From the NCBI GenBank assembly GCA_021372185.1, contig JAJFUY010000241.1:1-7326 (forward strand): a stretch of 7,326 nt of DNA, in the 5' to 3' direction. Shown piece by piece: positions 1-6,462 of the stretch. Positions within the stretch are counted from its first letter, which is position 1. Every line of letters begins with the position of its first letter. Source of the stretch: Chlamydiales bacterium. Its GTDB lineage: Bacteria; Chlamydiota; Chlamydiia; Chlamydiales; FEN-1388. Position numbers and translations under genes: made by a program. The notes under the pieces were generated by a model. The model did no database searches, was not told the DNA's origin, and was given only the letters and a program-made list of their open reading frames with translations.

Positions 1-159
1 CTTACCCACCGTTCCCTTCCGTCACGGTGGGCTTCGATCAGTCGCCCTGGTGGGCTCTAAGACAGAATTCATTTTCACAGCTGTTGCGAATGGTAATGTT
101 TTGCTTGACTGTGAAGGAAATATTTGCACAATGGGGAAAAATAGTAAGGAGTGTCTTCT
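1..159. other. Upstream non-coding stretch with GC-rich inverted repeat
   Basis: No convincing gene is visible before the miniprotein. The first 60 bases are clearly more GC-rich than what follows and contain a perfect 8-base inverted repeat, CCCACCGT at 5-12 and ACGGTGGG at 24-31, separated by 11 bases. The word GGTGGGCT appears twice, at 27-34 and 49-56, so the left arm could pair with either copy. No T-run follows the hairpin, so it is not a standard intrinsic terminator. Two + frames stay open across this part (2-175 and 3-230), but neither translation resembles a known protein. It could be the 3' part of a structured RNA or a gene tail cut by the window edge; I cannot decide. Confidence 0.35.
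105..132 (+). promoter_or_regulatory. Candidate sigma-70-type promoter of the DUF3309 gene
   Basis: TTGACT at 105-110 matches five of six bases of the -35 consensus. CACAAT at 127-132, after a 16-base spacer, matches four of six of the -10 consensus. A start about seven bases further on would give a leader of roughly 20 bases that holds the ribosome binding site. The match is visual only, and the -10 box is weak. Confidence 0.35.
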
Positions 160-315
160 ATGTTACGCACAGTTTTGATTGTTCTTTTGGTGCTGTTGTT
201 GATTGGTGCATTGCCAACGTGGCCCTATAGCATGGGTTGGGGATATGGCCCAAGCGGAGCGCTTGTTATTGTACTTATCGTTTTATTGGTATTGGCTTTA
301 ACTGGAAGAAAATAA
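160..315 (+). CDS. DUF3309 family small membrane protein
   Basis: This 51-residue protein is recognisable as the DUF3309 family: an N-terminal hydrophobic helix (residues 4-17), a conserved central segment GALPTWPYS (16-24) followed by GWGYGPSGA (26-34), and a second hydrophobic helix (35-48) ending in the basic tail TGRK. The length is normal for the family. It is predicted to be a two-helix inner-membrane miniprotein. The family has no established biochemical function that I know of, although members are common in stress-related settings in Proteobacteria and some intracellular bacteria. The ATG at 160 is supported by AAGGAG at 146-151, eight bases upstream. It appears monocistronic, with a possible promoter at 105-132 and a strong hairpin right after the stop. 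It is convergent with hppA. Confidence 0.88.
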   Translation: MLRTVLIVLLVLLLIGALPTWPYSMGWGYGPSGALVIVLIVLLVLALTGRK

Positions 316-316
316 A

Positions 317-349
317 AAAAAGCCCTAAGGGGAATCCTTAGGGCTTTTT
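317..349. terminator. Bidirectional intrinsic terminator
   Basis: A perfect 14-base stem (317-330 with 336-349) encloses a 5-base loop GGAAT. The GC-containing core GCCCTAAGG is flanked by A-runs on the left and T-runs on the right, so transcripts from either direction end with a hairpin followed by U residues. It begins one base after the stop of the DUF3309 gene and ends five bases before the stop of hppA on the opposite strand, so it can serve both convergent genes. Confidence 0.93.
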
Positions 350-354
350 ACTTT

Positions 355-2457
355 TTAAGCTAGTAAGCTTTTAGCGTGTGAGGCAAGAATTGCAAGTAGC
401 AAAAGCGCTACGATGTTTGCAATTTTGATCATTGGGTTAATAGCAGGACCGGCCGTATCTTTGTACGGGTCGCCTACTGTGTCACCTGTTACTGATGCTT
501 TATGAGCATCTGATCCTTTACCGCCGTGTGCGCCTTCTTCGATAAGCTTTTTGGCGTTATCCCAAGCACCGCCACCTGATGTCATTGACAAGCCTACAAA
601 AAGACCCGTTACAACAACGCCAAGAAGCATAGAACCAAGAGCAATAAATGCCTCTGTTTGGCCAACTGTGAAGCTAATTATAAAGTAGAGTACTACCGGT
701 AGCAATACAGGAAGAAGTGATGGCACGATCATTTCTTTAATAGCAGCTTTGGTAAGTAAGTCTACTGCGCGTCCGTAATCAGGTTTTTGTGTACCTTTCA
801 TGATGCCTGGCATCTCACGGAATTGGCGTCTTACTTCTTCTACTACAGCACCTGCTGCTCGGCCAACAGCCATCATGCTAAAGGCACCAAAGAGGTATGG
901 CATAAGACCGCCAACAAAAAGGCCTACAACCACGTATGGATTTTGTAGCAAAAATTCTGCGCTATGTTCTGGGAAGTAGTGTTCTAGATCTTCTAAGAAT
1001 GCAGAGAAGAGTACTAACGCAGCAAAACCGGCAGAGCCAATAGCGTAGCCCTTCGTTACTGCTTTTGTTGTGTTACCAACTGCATCTAATGCATCAGTAG
1101 TTTTGCGAACTTCTGGAGGCAAGTTTGCCATCTCAGCAATGCCGCCAGCATTGTCAGTTACTGGGCCGTAGGCATCAAGTGCTACTACCATACCAGCAAG
1201 AGCAAGCATGCTTGTTGCAGCTACTGCTAAACCAAAGAGGTTAGCGTTTGCGTACGCGACTAAGATACCACCGCAGATAACAAGTACAGGAAGCGCTGTT
1301 GCTTCCATAGAAACTGCCAAGCCTTGGATGATGTTTGTACCGTGGCCAGTAGTAGATGATTTTGCAATGCTCACTACAGGGCGGTATTTGGTGAGTGTAT
1401 AGTACTCAGTAATCCACATAAGAAGCGCTGTTACTACAAGGCCTGTAAGGATGCAGTAATACAAATTCATACCAGTAAAGGATTGGTTATTTACAGAGTA
1501 TGATTGGTGCATGCCTATCATATTGTCAGTCAAAAACCAAAGGCCAACAGCTGATATACCGGCTGTGACAAAAAACCCTTTGTAAAGAGCTGCCATGATG
1601 TTGTTTGTTTTACCAAGGCGCACAAAAAACGTACCCACAATAGTAGCGAGGATGCAAAATGCACCAATAGCAAGCGGGTAGAGCATCATTGTTTCTAGTA
1701 TGTGACCGCCAAAGAATACTCCAGCTAGTAGCATCGTACCTACGATAGTTACAAGATAGGTTTCAAAAAGGTCTGCAGCCATACCAGCGCAGTCACCCAC
1801 GTTGTCACCAACGTTATCGGCAATAACAGCCGGATTTCTTGGATCGTCTTCTGGGATACCAGCTTCTACTTTACCAACAAGGTCAGCACCTACGTCTGCA
1901 CCTTTTGTAAAGATACCGCCACCAAGGCGAGCAAAAATAGAGATTAAAGAACCACCGAAACCAAGGCCTACAAGTGCCTCTAGTTGTGTTCTTACGTCTA
2001 CGCCTTTTGACTTTAAAATGTAGGTGTAGGCAGCAATTCCAATAAGACCTAGGCCTACTACTAATAGCCCTGTTACAGCGCCTGACTTAAATGATACATC
2101 TAGTGCCTTCTGAAGACCCTGACGAGCAGCTTCTGTCGTACGTACGTTTGCACGAACTGAAACGTTCATACCGACGTAGCCTGCAAGACCTGAAAGTACA
2201 GCACCAATTAAAAAGCCAATAGCTACATAAATATTTAAAAGCCAGATGAGGCCCAAAAAGATGACAACGCCTACATATCCAATGGTGATGTATTGGCGAT
2301 TAAGATAGGCACGAGCGCCTTCTTGGATTGCACCTGCAATCTCTTGCATTCTTTCATTACCGCGGCTTAAAGCCAGAATCGATCGAATCATGTATAACCC
2401 AAACAATAGGGCAATACTTCCACATGCCAGCACGAGGCCATATGCGCAGGTATTCAT
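355..2457 (-). CDS. hppA: Membrane-bound proton-translocating pyrophosphatase, K+-independent type
   Basis: This 700-residue integral membrane protein has the usual length and about 16 hydrophobic segments of the H+/Na+-PPase family. It couples hydrolysis of cytosolic pyrophosphate to ion pumping across the inner membrane. The hallmark substrate motif DVGADLVGKVE lies at 188-198. Mg-PPi ligands follow in DNVGDNVGDCAG (214-225), DAYGPVTDNAGG (428-439), GGGAWDNAKK (628-637) and GDTVGDPYKDTAGP (658-671). At the position that sets potassium dependence the protein reads GNTTKA (461-466) with Lys465. In this family lysine there, instead of alanine, marks the K+-independent class, which pumps protons. 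The ATG at 2457 has AAGGAG at 2463-2468, five bases away. The ankyrin gene lies 91 bases upstream on the same strand, possibly separated by a weak terminator. All catalytic motifs appear intact. Assignment is firm; proton specificity is inferred from Lys465. Confidence 0.97.
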   Translation of the reverse strand: MNTCAYGLVLACGSIALLFGLYMIRSILALSRGNERMQEIAGAIQEGARAYLNRQYITIGYVGVVIFLGLIWLLNIYVAIGFLIGAVLSGLAGYVGMNVSVRANVRTTEAARQGLQKALDVSFKSGAVTGLLVVGLGLIGIAAYTYILKSKGVDVRTQLEALVGLGFGGSLISIFARLGGGIFTKGADVGADLVGKVEAGIPEDDPRNPAVIADNVGDNVGDCAGMAADLFETYLVTIVGTMLLAGVFFGGHILETMMLYPLAIGAFCILATIVGTFFVRLGKTNNIMAALYKGFFVTAGISAVGLWFLTDNMIGMHQSYSVNNQSFTGMNLYYCILTGLVVTALLMWITEYYTLTKYRPVVSIAKSSTTGHGTNIIQGLAVSMEATALPVLVICGGILVAYANANLFGLAVAATSMLALAGMVVALDAYGPVTDNAGGIAEMANLPPEVRKTTDALDAVGNTTKAVTKGYAIGSAGFAALVLFSAFLEDLEHYFPEHSAEFLLQNPYVVVGLFVGGLMPYLFGAFSMMAVGRAAGAVVEEVRRQFREMPGIMKGTQKPDYGRAVDLLTKAAIKEMIVPSLLPVLLPVVLYFIISFTVGQTEAFIALGSMLLGVVVTGLFVGLSMTSGGGAWDNAKKLIEEGAHGGKGSDAHKASVTGDTVGDPYKDTAGPAINPMIKIANIVALLLLAILASHAKSLLA

Positions 2458-2508
2458 TACTACTCCTTCTAAGTGTTAATGAGCTTTTTTAAGTAGGCTC
2501 GGTAGATA

Positions 2509-2534
2509 AAAAGCTACAAGAGATGGGAGCTTTT
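2509..2534 (-). terminator. Possible weak terminator after the ankyrin gene
   Basis: Read on the minus strand, AAAAGCT and AGCTTTT (7-base stem, 12-base loop) are followed by further T residues (TTTTT then ATC). This is a hairpin plus U-tract located 15 bases after the ankyrin stop codon. The stem has only three bases of GC-containing core and the loop is large, so termination would be inefficient; some read-through into hppA is likely. Confidence 0.3.
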
Positions 2535-2548
2535 GATCAAGTGAAATG

Positions 2549-3214
2549 TTAGTGCTTTGTATAATTACTTGATGCAATGAGTTTGGCTACAGCTGTATGA
2601 CCGTTATCATTGGCTAGGGCAAAGGCATTTTTATTATTTTGAGAAATAATTCCTTTGTCAGCACCGGCTTTAAGAAGTTCTTTTACGACTGCATAGTCGC
2701 CTTTGGTTGCTGCTCGCATAAGAAGGGTCTGTCCATTTTGATCCTTGTTATCTATTTCAGTGCGGACAGAAGTTGTTGAAAGAAGCATTTTGATAGTTGT
2801 GATGTTGCCACTTTCGCAAGCAATTGCAAGTAAATTAAAAGTATATCCCTTGTTGTCAAGTTTTTCGTATACTTTGTGATCTCCTACGTTCTTAAATGTT
2901 TCAGTAACCTTTTTTTCTAAAGCTTCTTTTACAGAAAGTAGCTCATCAGAAGTGGGAAGTTTTATGGTTTTTTCTTCAGAAAGATTTGCTTTTTTGATTA
3001 TTTCCTTTACTTCATGCATTTCAGTAGGGCGCCACTTAGTAAGGAGGGTTCTAATTTTTTCACCAAGTGTAAGCGCTCTCATCATGAGGGCTTTAGACCC
3101 ATCGGGTTTTTTCACAACAACAAGTCTGGTTTGATTCCATGTGGAAACTTTCTGCTGTTTTTCAAAAGCATGTAATGTTGAATAGTCCATGATTGTCTTT
3201 TCAATATTTTCCAT
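2549..3214 (-). CDS. Ankyrin-repeat protein with uncharacterised N-terminal region
   Basis: This is a 221-residue soluble protein. The C-terminal half holds ankyrin-type helix-loop-helix units: a degenerate one at about 122-157, a good one at 160-190 (NGQTLLMRAATKGD, then VVKELLKAGAD), and a shorter capping unit at 195-216 (NGHTAVAKLI). Residues 1-115 are charged and mostly helical, and I do not recognise them as a known domain. No signal peptide or membrane segment is visible. Ankyrin repeats mediate protein binding; in intracellular bacteria such proteins are often, but not always, secreted effectors. I chose ATG 3214, not the frame's upstream limit at 3355, because AAGG (3221-3224) sits six bases before it and the extra 47 residues would cross the AT-rich divergent promoter region and run into the opposite gene. 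Met9 (codon at 3190) is a less likely alternative start. Function unknown. Confidence 0.82.
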   Translation of the reverse strand: MENIEKTIMDYSTLHAFEKQQKVSTWNQTRLVVVKKPDGSKALMMRALTLGEKIRTLLTKWRPTEMHEVKEIIKKANLSEEKTIKLPTSDELLSVKEALEKKVTETFKNVGDHKVYEKLDNKGYTFNLLAIACESGNITTIKMLLSTTSVRTEIDNKDQNGQTLLMRAATKGDYAVVKELLKAGADKGIISQNNKNAFALANDNGHTAVAKLIASSNYTKH

Positions 3215-3220
3215 ATAAAA

Positions 3221-3225
3221 CCTTA
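3221..3225 (-). promoter_or_regulatory. Ribosome binding site deciding the ankyrin gene start
   Basis: On the minus strand TAAGG lies six bases before ATG 3214. It supports the 221-residue form over the 268-residue upstream extension. Confidence 0.5.
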
Positions 3226-3305
3226 CGTGTTTGTCGTCTTTTCTCCTCTTATCGTATTTTACTTTTTTATAAAAGCTCTTTTGTTTTATATGTTGTTCCA
3301 ATATC

Positions 3306-3311
3306 AAGAGG
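3306..3311 (+). promoter_or_regulatory. Ribosome binding site deciding the aminopeptidase start
   Basis: AGAGG within AAGAGG ends ten bases before ATG 3322. It is modest in strength but supports the 412-residue protein, whose length and N-terminus match the M29 family, over an ATG at 3193 that lies within the opposite gene. Confidence 0.5.
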
Positions 3312-3321
3312 CAAAATAGAC

Positions 3322-4560
3322 ATGGATTTTCACGACAAACTACAAACATACGCAAACCTCCTTGTCTGTCATGGACTTAACGTACAGCCAGGACAGATTG
3401 TTAACATTACGGCCGAACTATTTCACCGAGAATTTGTACAGCTACTAGTAAAAAGTGCCTATAAGCAAGGTGCCAAATTTGTGCATGTTGACTATATCGA
3501 CCCTGAACTTGTGCGCACTCGCGTATTAGAATCTCAAAAAGATGAGTATTTAAAGTATATTCCAAGCTATACCGCTGCTAAATATGACAGTTTTGTTGAA
3601 GAAAGTGCCTGCGTGCTGAGACTTTGCGGAAGTGAAGACCCAGATTCTCAATCTGATCTACCGGCTGATAAAACCAATGCCATACAGATGGCTCTTAGGC
3701 ATACCCTGAAGCGCTACTATGTAGAAGGAGTGAGTAAAAAGCGCGTGCAGTGGACAGTAGCGGCAGCAGCAACACCAGCATGGGGCAAAAAGGTATTTCC
3801 TGAACTTGACGAGCAAGCGGCCTACATGGCCTTGTGGGATGCCATTTTTCATATTTGTCGAGCAGATAAAAAAGACTGTATAGAGGCTTGGGAAAAACAT
3901 CAGATAGTACTTCATACGCGTGCTCAAAAATTAAACGACTTTAAAATAAAAGAGCTGCATTTTGTAGGCCCAGGAACCGATCTAAAGGTATATTTATCAG
4001 AAAAAGCGCGCTTTGCTGCAGGTAACGCCAAATCTGCTAACGGTATTTTATTTGAAGCGAACATTCCAACTGAAGAGTGCTTTACAACACCTGATTATCG
4101 TCTTACAGAAGGCAAGGTGAGTGTTACACGGCCTGTGCAAGTAAATGGCAAGCTCATCAAAGGTTTAAGTATAGAATTTCATAAGGGAGAAATTACGAAT
4201 TTTACAGCTCAAGAGGGTAAAGAACACTTTGCTGCCTACATTGCCAACGACCCTGGTGCCAAACGCCTTGGTGAAGTGGCTCTTGTGGGAACTGATTCTC
4301 CCATTTATCAAAGTGGTAGACTCTTTGAAGAAATTTTATACGATGAAAACGCCGCCTGCCATATTGCAGTGGGCTTTGCCTATAGTTTTTGTTTAGAAGG
4401 TGGAACTGCTATGACGCCAGAAGAGCTCCAGGAGCTTGGCTGCAACAGTAGCCACGTCCATACCGATTTTATGATCTCATCAGAAAAAGTAGACGTATTT
4501 GCAACAGGATATGACGGCAAAAAATTTGACCTTATCAAAAATGGAGAGTTTGTGTGCTGA
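3322..4560 (+). CDS. M29-family metallo-aminopeptidase (aminopeptidase T/AmpS type)
   Basis: The 412-residue product matches the usual 405-415 residues of peptidase family M29, cytosolic dimeric enzymes that use a two-metal centre (zinc or cobalt) to remove N-terminal residues from peptides. The N-terminus (DKLQTYANLLVCHGLNVQPG, 4-23) is typical. Likely metal ligands are Glu251 in NIPTEE, Glu318 in RLGEVALV, His347 in ACHIAVG, and His380 and Asp382 in NSSHVHTDFMI; Tyr354 lies in GFAY. All expected ligands appear present, so the enzyme should be active. The frame is open upstream to an ATG at 3193, but that extension overlaps the divergent ankyrin gene and its promoter. The gene is first in a + strand operon; its last seven bases overlap the GTG start of the ATPase homologue, implying translational coupling. 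A role in recycling host-derived or internal peptides is inferred. Confidence 0.93.
   Translation: MDFHDKLQTYANLLVCHGLNVQPGQIVNITAELFHREFVQLLVKSAYKQGAKFVHVDYIDPELVRTRVLESQKDEYLKYIPSYTAAKYDSFVEESACVLRLCGSEDPDSQSDLPADKTNAIQMALRHTLKRYYVEGVSKKRVQWTVAAAATPAWGKKVFPELDEQAAYMALWDAIFHICRADKKDCIEAWEKHQIVLHTRAQKLNDFKIKELHFVGPGTDLKVYLSEKARFAAGNAKSANGILFEANIPTEECFTTPDYRLTEGKVSVTRPVQVNGKLIKGLSIEFHKGEITNFTAQEGKEHFAAYIANDPGAKRLGEVALVGTDSPIYQSGRLFEEILYDENAACHIAVGFAYSFCLEGGTAMTPEELQELGCNSSHVHTDFMISSEKVDVFATGYDGKKFDLIKNGEFVC
4543..4548 (+). promoter_or_regulatory. Ribosome binding site for the GTG-started ATPase homologue
   Basis: GGAGAG inside the end of the aminopeptidase gene lies five bases before GTG 4554. 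It supports GTG as the start and coupling of the two genes; no other start codon nearby has a comparable site. Confidence 0.55.
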
Positions 4561-6461
4561 GTGTAGAAGAAAGAGCAAATAGAGATCTCGTGCCTCGCTT
4601 TTGGTTTTGCTTGCTCTTTACCTTTCCATTTCTTGTCCGTAAAATTGATCCACTCATTGGTGCGTTACTTGGCACTATTGTCTTAGTAGTTGGCAATTGG
4701 TCATTTTTTTATCGCGCCTATAAAAATCCGTTTAGCGTCTATACGCTTTTTTGCATGTCTGTGGGGCTGCTTTACGTGTATAGTGTGTTGGAGGCGCTTT
4801 TAGCTTCTGCCCCGGTGCCCTACTTTGGGATGGTGGCTTCAGTTACTACTATTATACTCTTAGAGCAGCTTGTAGAGCAGAATATGCTCAAAATTGCCGC
4901 TTCATCTCTAAAGAGTTTTGTAGATAAAGCCCCACTCATTGCCCACAAACTCTTTAACGATGGCAGAATTGTTGAAGTAAAAGTAGAAGAGGTTAAAGAG
5001 GGTGATAGCGTACGAGTGACGCAAGGGGATATTATACCAGTTGACGGCGTGATATTTTCAGGCGATGCCTTTGTTGATGAATCCTTTATTACAAGTGATA
5101 AAAAACCGGTCTTAAAAGAGCTTGGCGCCCAAGTTTTTGCAGGTTCTATTAACCGTAAAGGCACCTGCCTTGTTCGTGCTATCCGATCAGGAACTAATAG
5201 CCTACATGCACAAGTTGCCGAACTTGCCAAAAAAGATGATAGCTCTTCATCTGGCCAGTTTCAATTAGCCGACAAAATTGCTACAGGCGCTATCTTTGTC
5301 ACAATAGCACTCTCGTGCATATGTCTTCTTTTTTGGTCACTTTTCTCAGGGGTTGCAAATGGGGTTTTAGTAGCCAGTACGCTTGCTATTGGACTTTGTC
5401 CATGCGCCCTTTTACTCTCAAATGCGCTTATTAAAAGTATGGCTATTGGAGAAGCGGCCCTTCAAGGGTTTGCTATTCATTCTATGAAGGCCTTAGGTGA
5501 AATTGCCACCTGTAACATACTTGTAGTAAATAAAAATGGCACGCTTACCGTAGGTAAACCAACGCTTGCCTCACTTGATCCTGTAAGTGGTGTAACAGCA
5601 AATGAGCTTTTACAGATTGCTGCTGGCCTCGAGTCAAATTCCACTCACGCCTATGCCAAAACCATACTTGATAAAGCCAAGGGATTAGATATTCCCTCCA
5701 TTGAAGTAGAAGATGTTCAGGAAGTTCCAGGTCTTGGTATTCAGGGAAAAATTGGCGAAGACGTTTGCTTGATTGGCGATGAAAAGCTTATGCAGTCAAT
5801 TGATTTAGGATATCACAAAAACCGTGCCGAAGATATGCGTAAGCAGGGGTATGTGGTGCTTTTTTGTGCCAGAGCCTCAAAGCTTCTTGGTATCTTGGTG
5901 CTATCTGACCCAATAAGACGAGATGTAAAAGATTCTTTAAAGAAATTTAAAGAAGAGGGGTTTACTCTTTTTTGCCTATCGGGTGATAGAAGAATAGCAG
6001 TAGTGCAGCTTGTACATTCTTTGGGGTTTGATCGCTTTCAAGCAGAGGCCCAACGTACCCAAAAAGTGTATACGGTGCAAAAGCTGCAAAAAGAAGGCAA
6101 AAAGGTGCTCATGATAGGAGACCCTCTAATAGATCTAGAGGCTCTCAATCAAGCCGATGCGGGTGTTGCTTTAGGAACAAAAGGTGATTTACTTGCAGAA
6201 CATGCCCCGATATCTCTACTTGGAGGCAATTTATCATCTGCCTTGCATTTACTAGCCTTTGGCAAAAAAATAAAAAATATCCTCTTTCAAAACATCACGT
6301 TTTCATGCGTCTATATGTTTATTATAGCCTGTTTAACGCTTCTAGAATACCTAGGGCCTACCTACGGCGCCATTTGCACCCTTGTTTCCACCATCATCAT
6401 AAGTATAAACACCCTCAGGCTTCAATCTATAATAGATAGTCACGATAAAGGAGAAAAATAG
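4554..6461 (+). CDS. P1B-type metal ATPase homologue with degenerate catalytic motifs (probable pseudoenzyme)
   Basis: This 635-residue protein has the P1B ATPase order: four hydrophobic segments (about 14-28, 33-55, 62-83, 88-105), actuator domain (about 130-215), two helices (244-266, 268-292) with the metal motif CPC at 282-284, cytoplasmic P/N domains (310-560), and two final helices (573-597, 602-622). There is no N-terminal metal-binding domain. Signature residues are missing: DKTGT is NKNGT (326-330, Asn codon AAT at 5529-5531), TGE is TSD (180-182), SEHP is STHA (363-366), TGD is SGD, and GDGxND is GDPLID (522-527). Retained are DPxR (452-455), the nucleotide-loop glycines GLGIQG (393-398) and Lys504. 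The usual TM7 YN is YM (587-588). Without the aspartate the normal phosphorylated cycle is impossible, so active transport is unlikely. The frame has no stops or frameshifts. It starts at GTG overlapping the aminopeptidase and ends one base before the deaminase. Metal specificity cannot be read. Confidence 0.88.
   Translation: MLSVEERANRDLVPRFWFCLLFTFPFLVRKIDPLIGALLGTIVLVVGNWSFFYRAYKNPFSVYTLFCMSVGLLYVYSVLEALLASAPVPYFGMVASVTTIILLEQLVEQNMLKIAASSLKSFVDKAPLIAHKLFNDGRIVEVKVEEVKEGDSVRVTQGDIIPVDGVIFSGDAFVDESFITSDKKPVLKELGAQVFAGSINRKGTCLVRAIRSGTNSLHAQVAELAKKDDSSSSGQFQLADKIATGAIFVTIALSCICLLFWSLFSGVANGVLVASTLAIGLCPCALLLSNALIKSMAIGEAALQGFAIHSMKALGEIATCNILVVNKNGTLTVGKPTLASLDPVSGVTANELLQIAAGLESNSTHAYAKTILDKAKGLDIPSIEVEDVQEVPGLGIQGKIGEDVCLIGDEKLMQSIDLGYHKNRAEDMRKQGYVVLFCARASKLLGILVLSDPIRRDVKDSLKKFKEEGFTLFCLSGDRRIAVVQLVHSLGFDRFQAEAQRTQKVYTVQKLQKEGKKVLMIGDPLIDLEALNQADAGVALGTKGDLLAEHAPISLLGGNLSSALHLLAFGKKIKNILFQNITFSCVYMFIIACLTLLEYLGPTYGAICTLVSTIIISINTLRLQSIIDSHDKGEK
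6448..6453 (+). promoter_or_regulatory. Ribosome binding site fixing the cytidine deaminase start
   Basis: AAGGAG, inside the end of the ATPase homologue, lies nine bases before ATG 6463. It is a strong site and shows that the hydrophobic N-terminus of the deaminase is genuinely translated. Confidence 0.7.
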
Positions 6462-6462
6462 T

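Larger units (their letters stand above)
3215..3321. promoter_or_regulatory. AT-rich divergent promoter region
   Basis: These 107 bases separate two divergently transcribed genes and must hold promoters for both the ankyrin gene and the aminopeptidase operon. For the + strand, TATAAA at 3268-3273 matches five of six -10 bases, but no good -35 box lies 16-18 bases upstream. For the minus strand, TAAAAT (complement of 3256-3261) also matches five of six, again without a clear -35. Poor -35 boxes occur in AT-rich and chlamydial promoters, so the exact sites are uncertain. Confidence 0.45.

Noticed and set aside
33..39. TTCGATC, reminiscent of a tRNA T-loop
   Set aside because: Flanking bases 28-32 and 40-44 do not pair, and no acceptor or anticodon arm can be built.
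2..175. Open frame on + strand reaching from the window edge to a TGA at 173-175
   Set aside because: Its translation resembles no protein I know and it overlaps the well-supported start and ribosome binding site of the DUF3309 gene. Could be a gene tail, but unsupported.
27..230. 67-residue + frame overlapping the DUF3309 gene
   Set aside because: No family likeness and no good ribosome binding site; the DUF3309 frame over the same bases is clearly the real one.
3193..3321. N-terminal extension of the aminopeptidase frame
   Set aside because: The family normally starts at the residue encoded at 3322, and the extension lies over the ankyrin gene and its promoter.
3215..3355. N-terminal extension of the ankyrin frame
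   Set aside because: It runs antisense through the divergent promoter region into the aminopeptidase start; the ribosome binding site at 3221-3225 favours ATG 3214.
4554..6461. Sequencing error as the explanation for the odd ATPase motifs
   Set aside because: At least five motifs are altered in frame by separate substitutions, some needing two base changes, with no frameshift; random read errors would not produce this.
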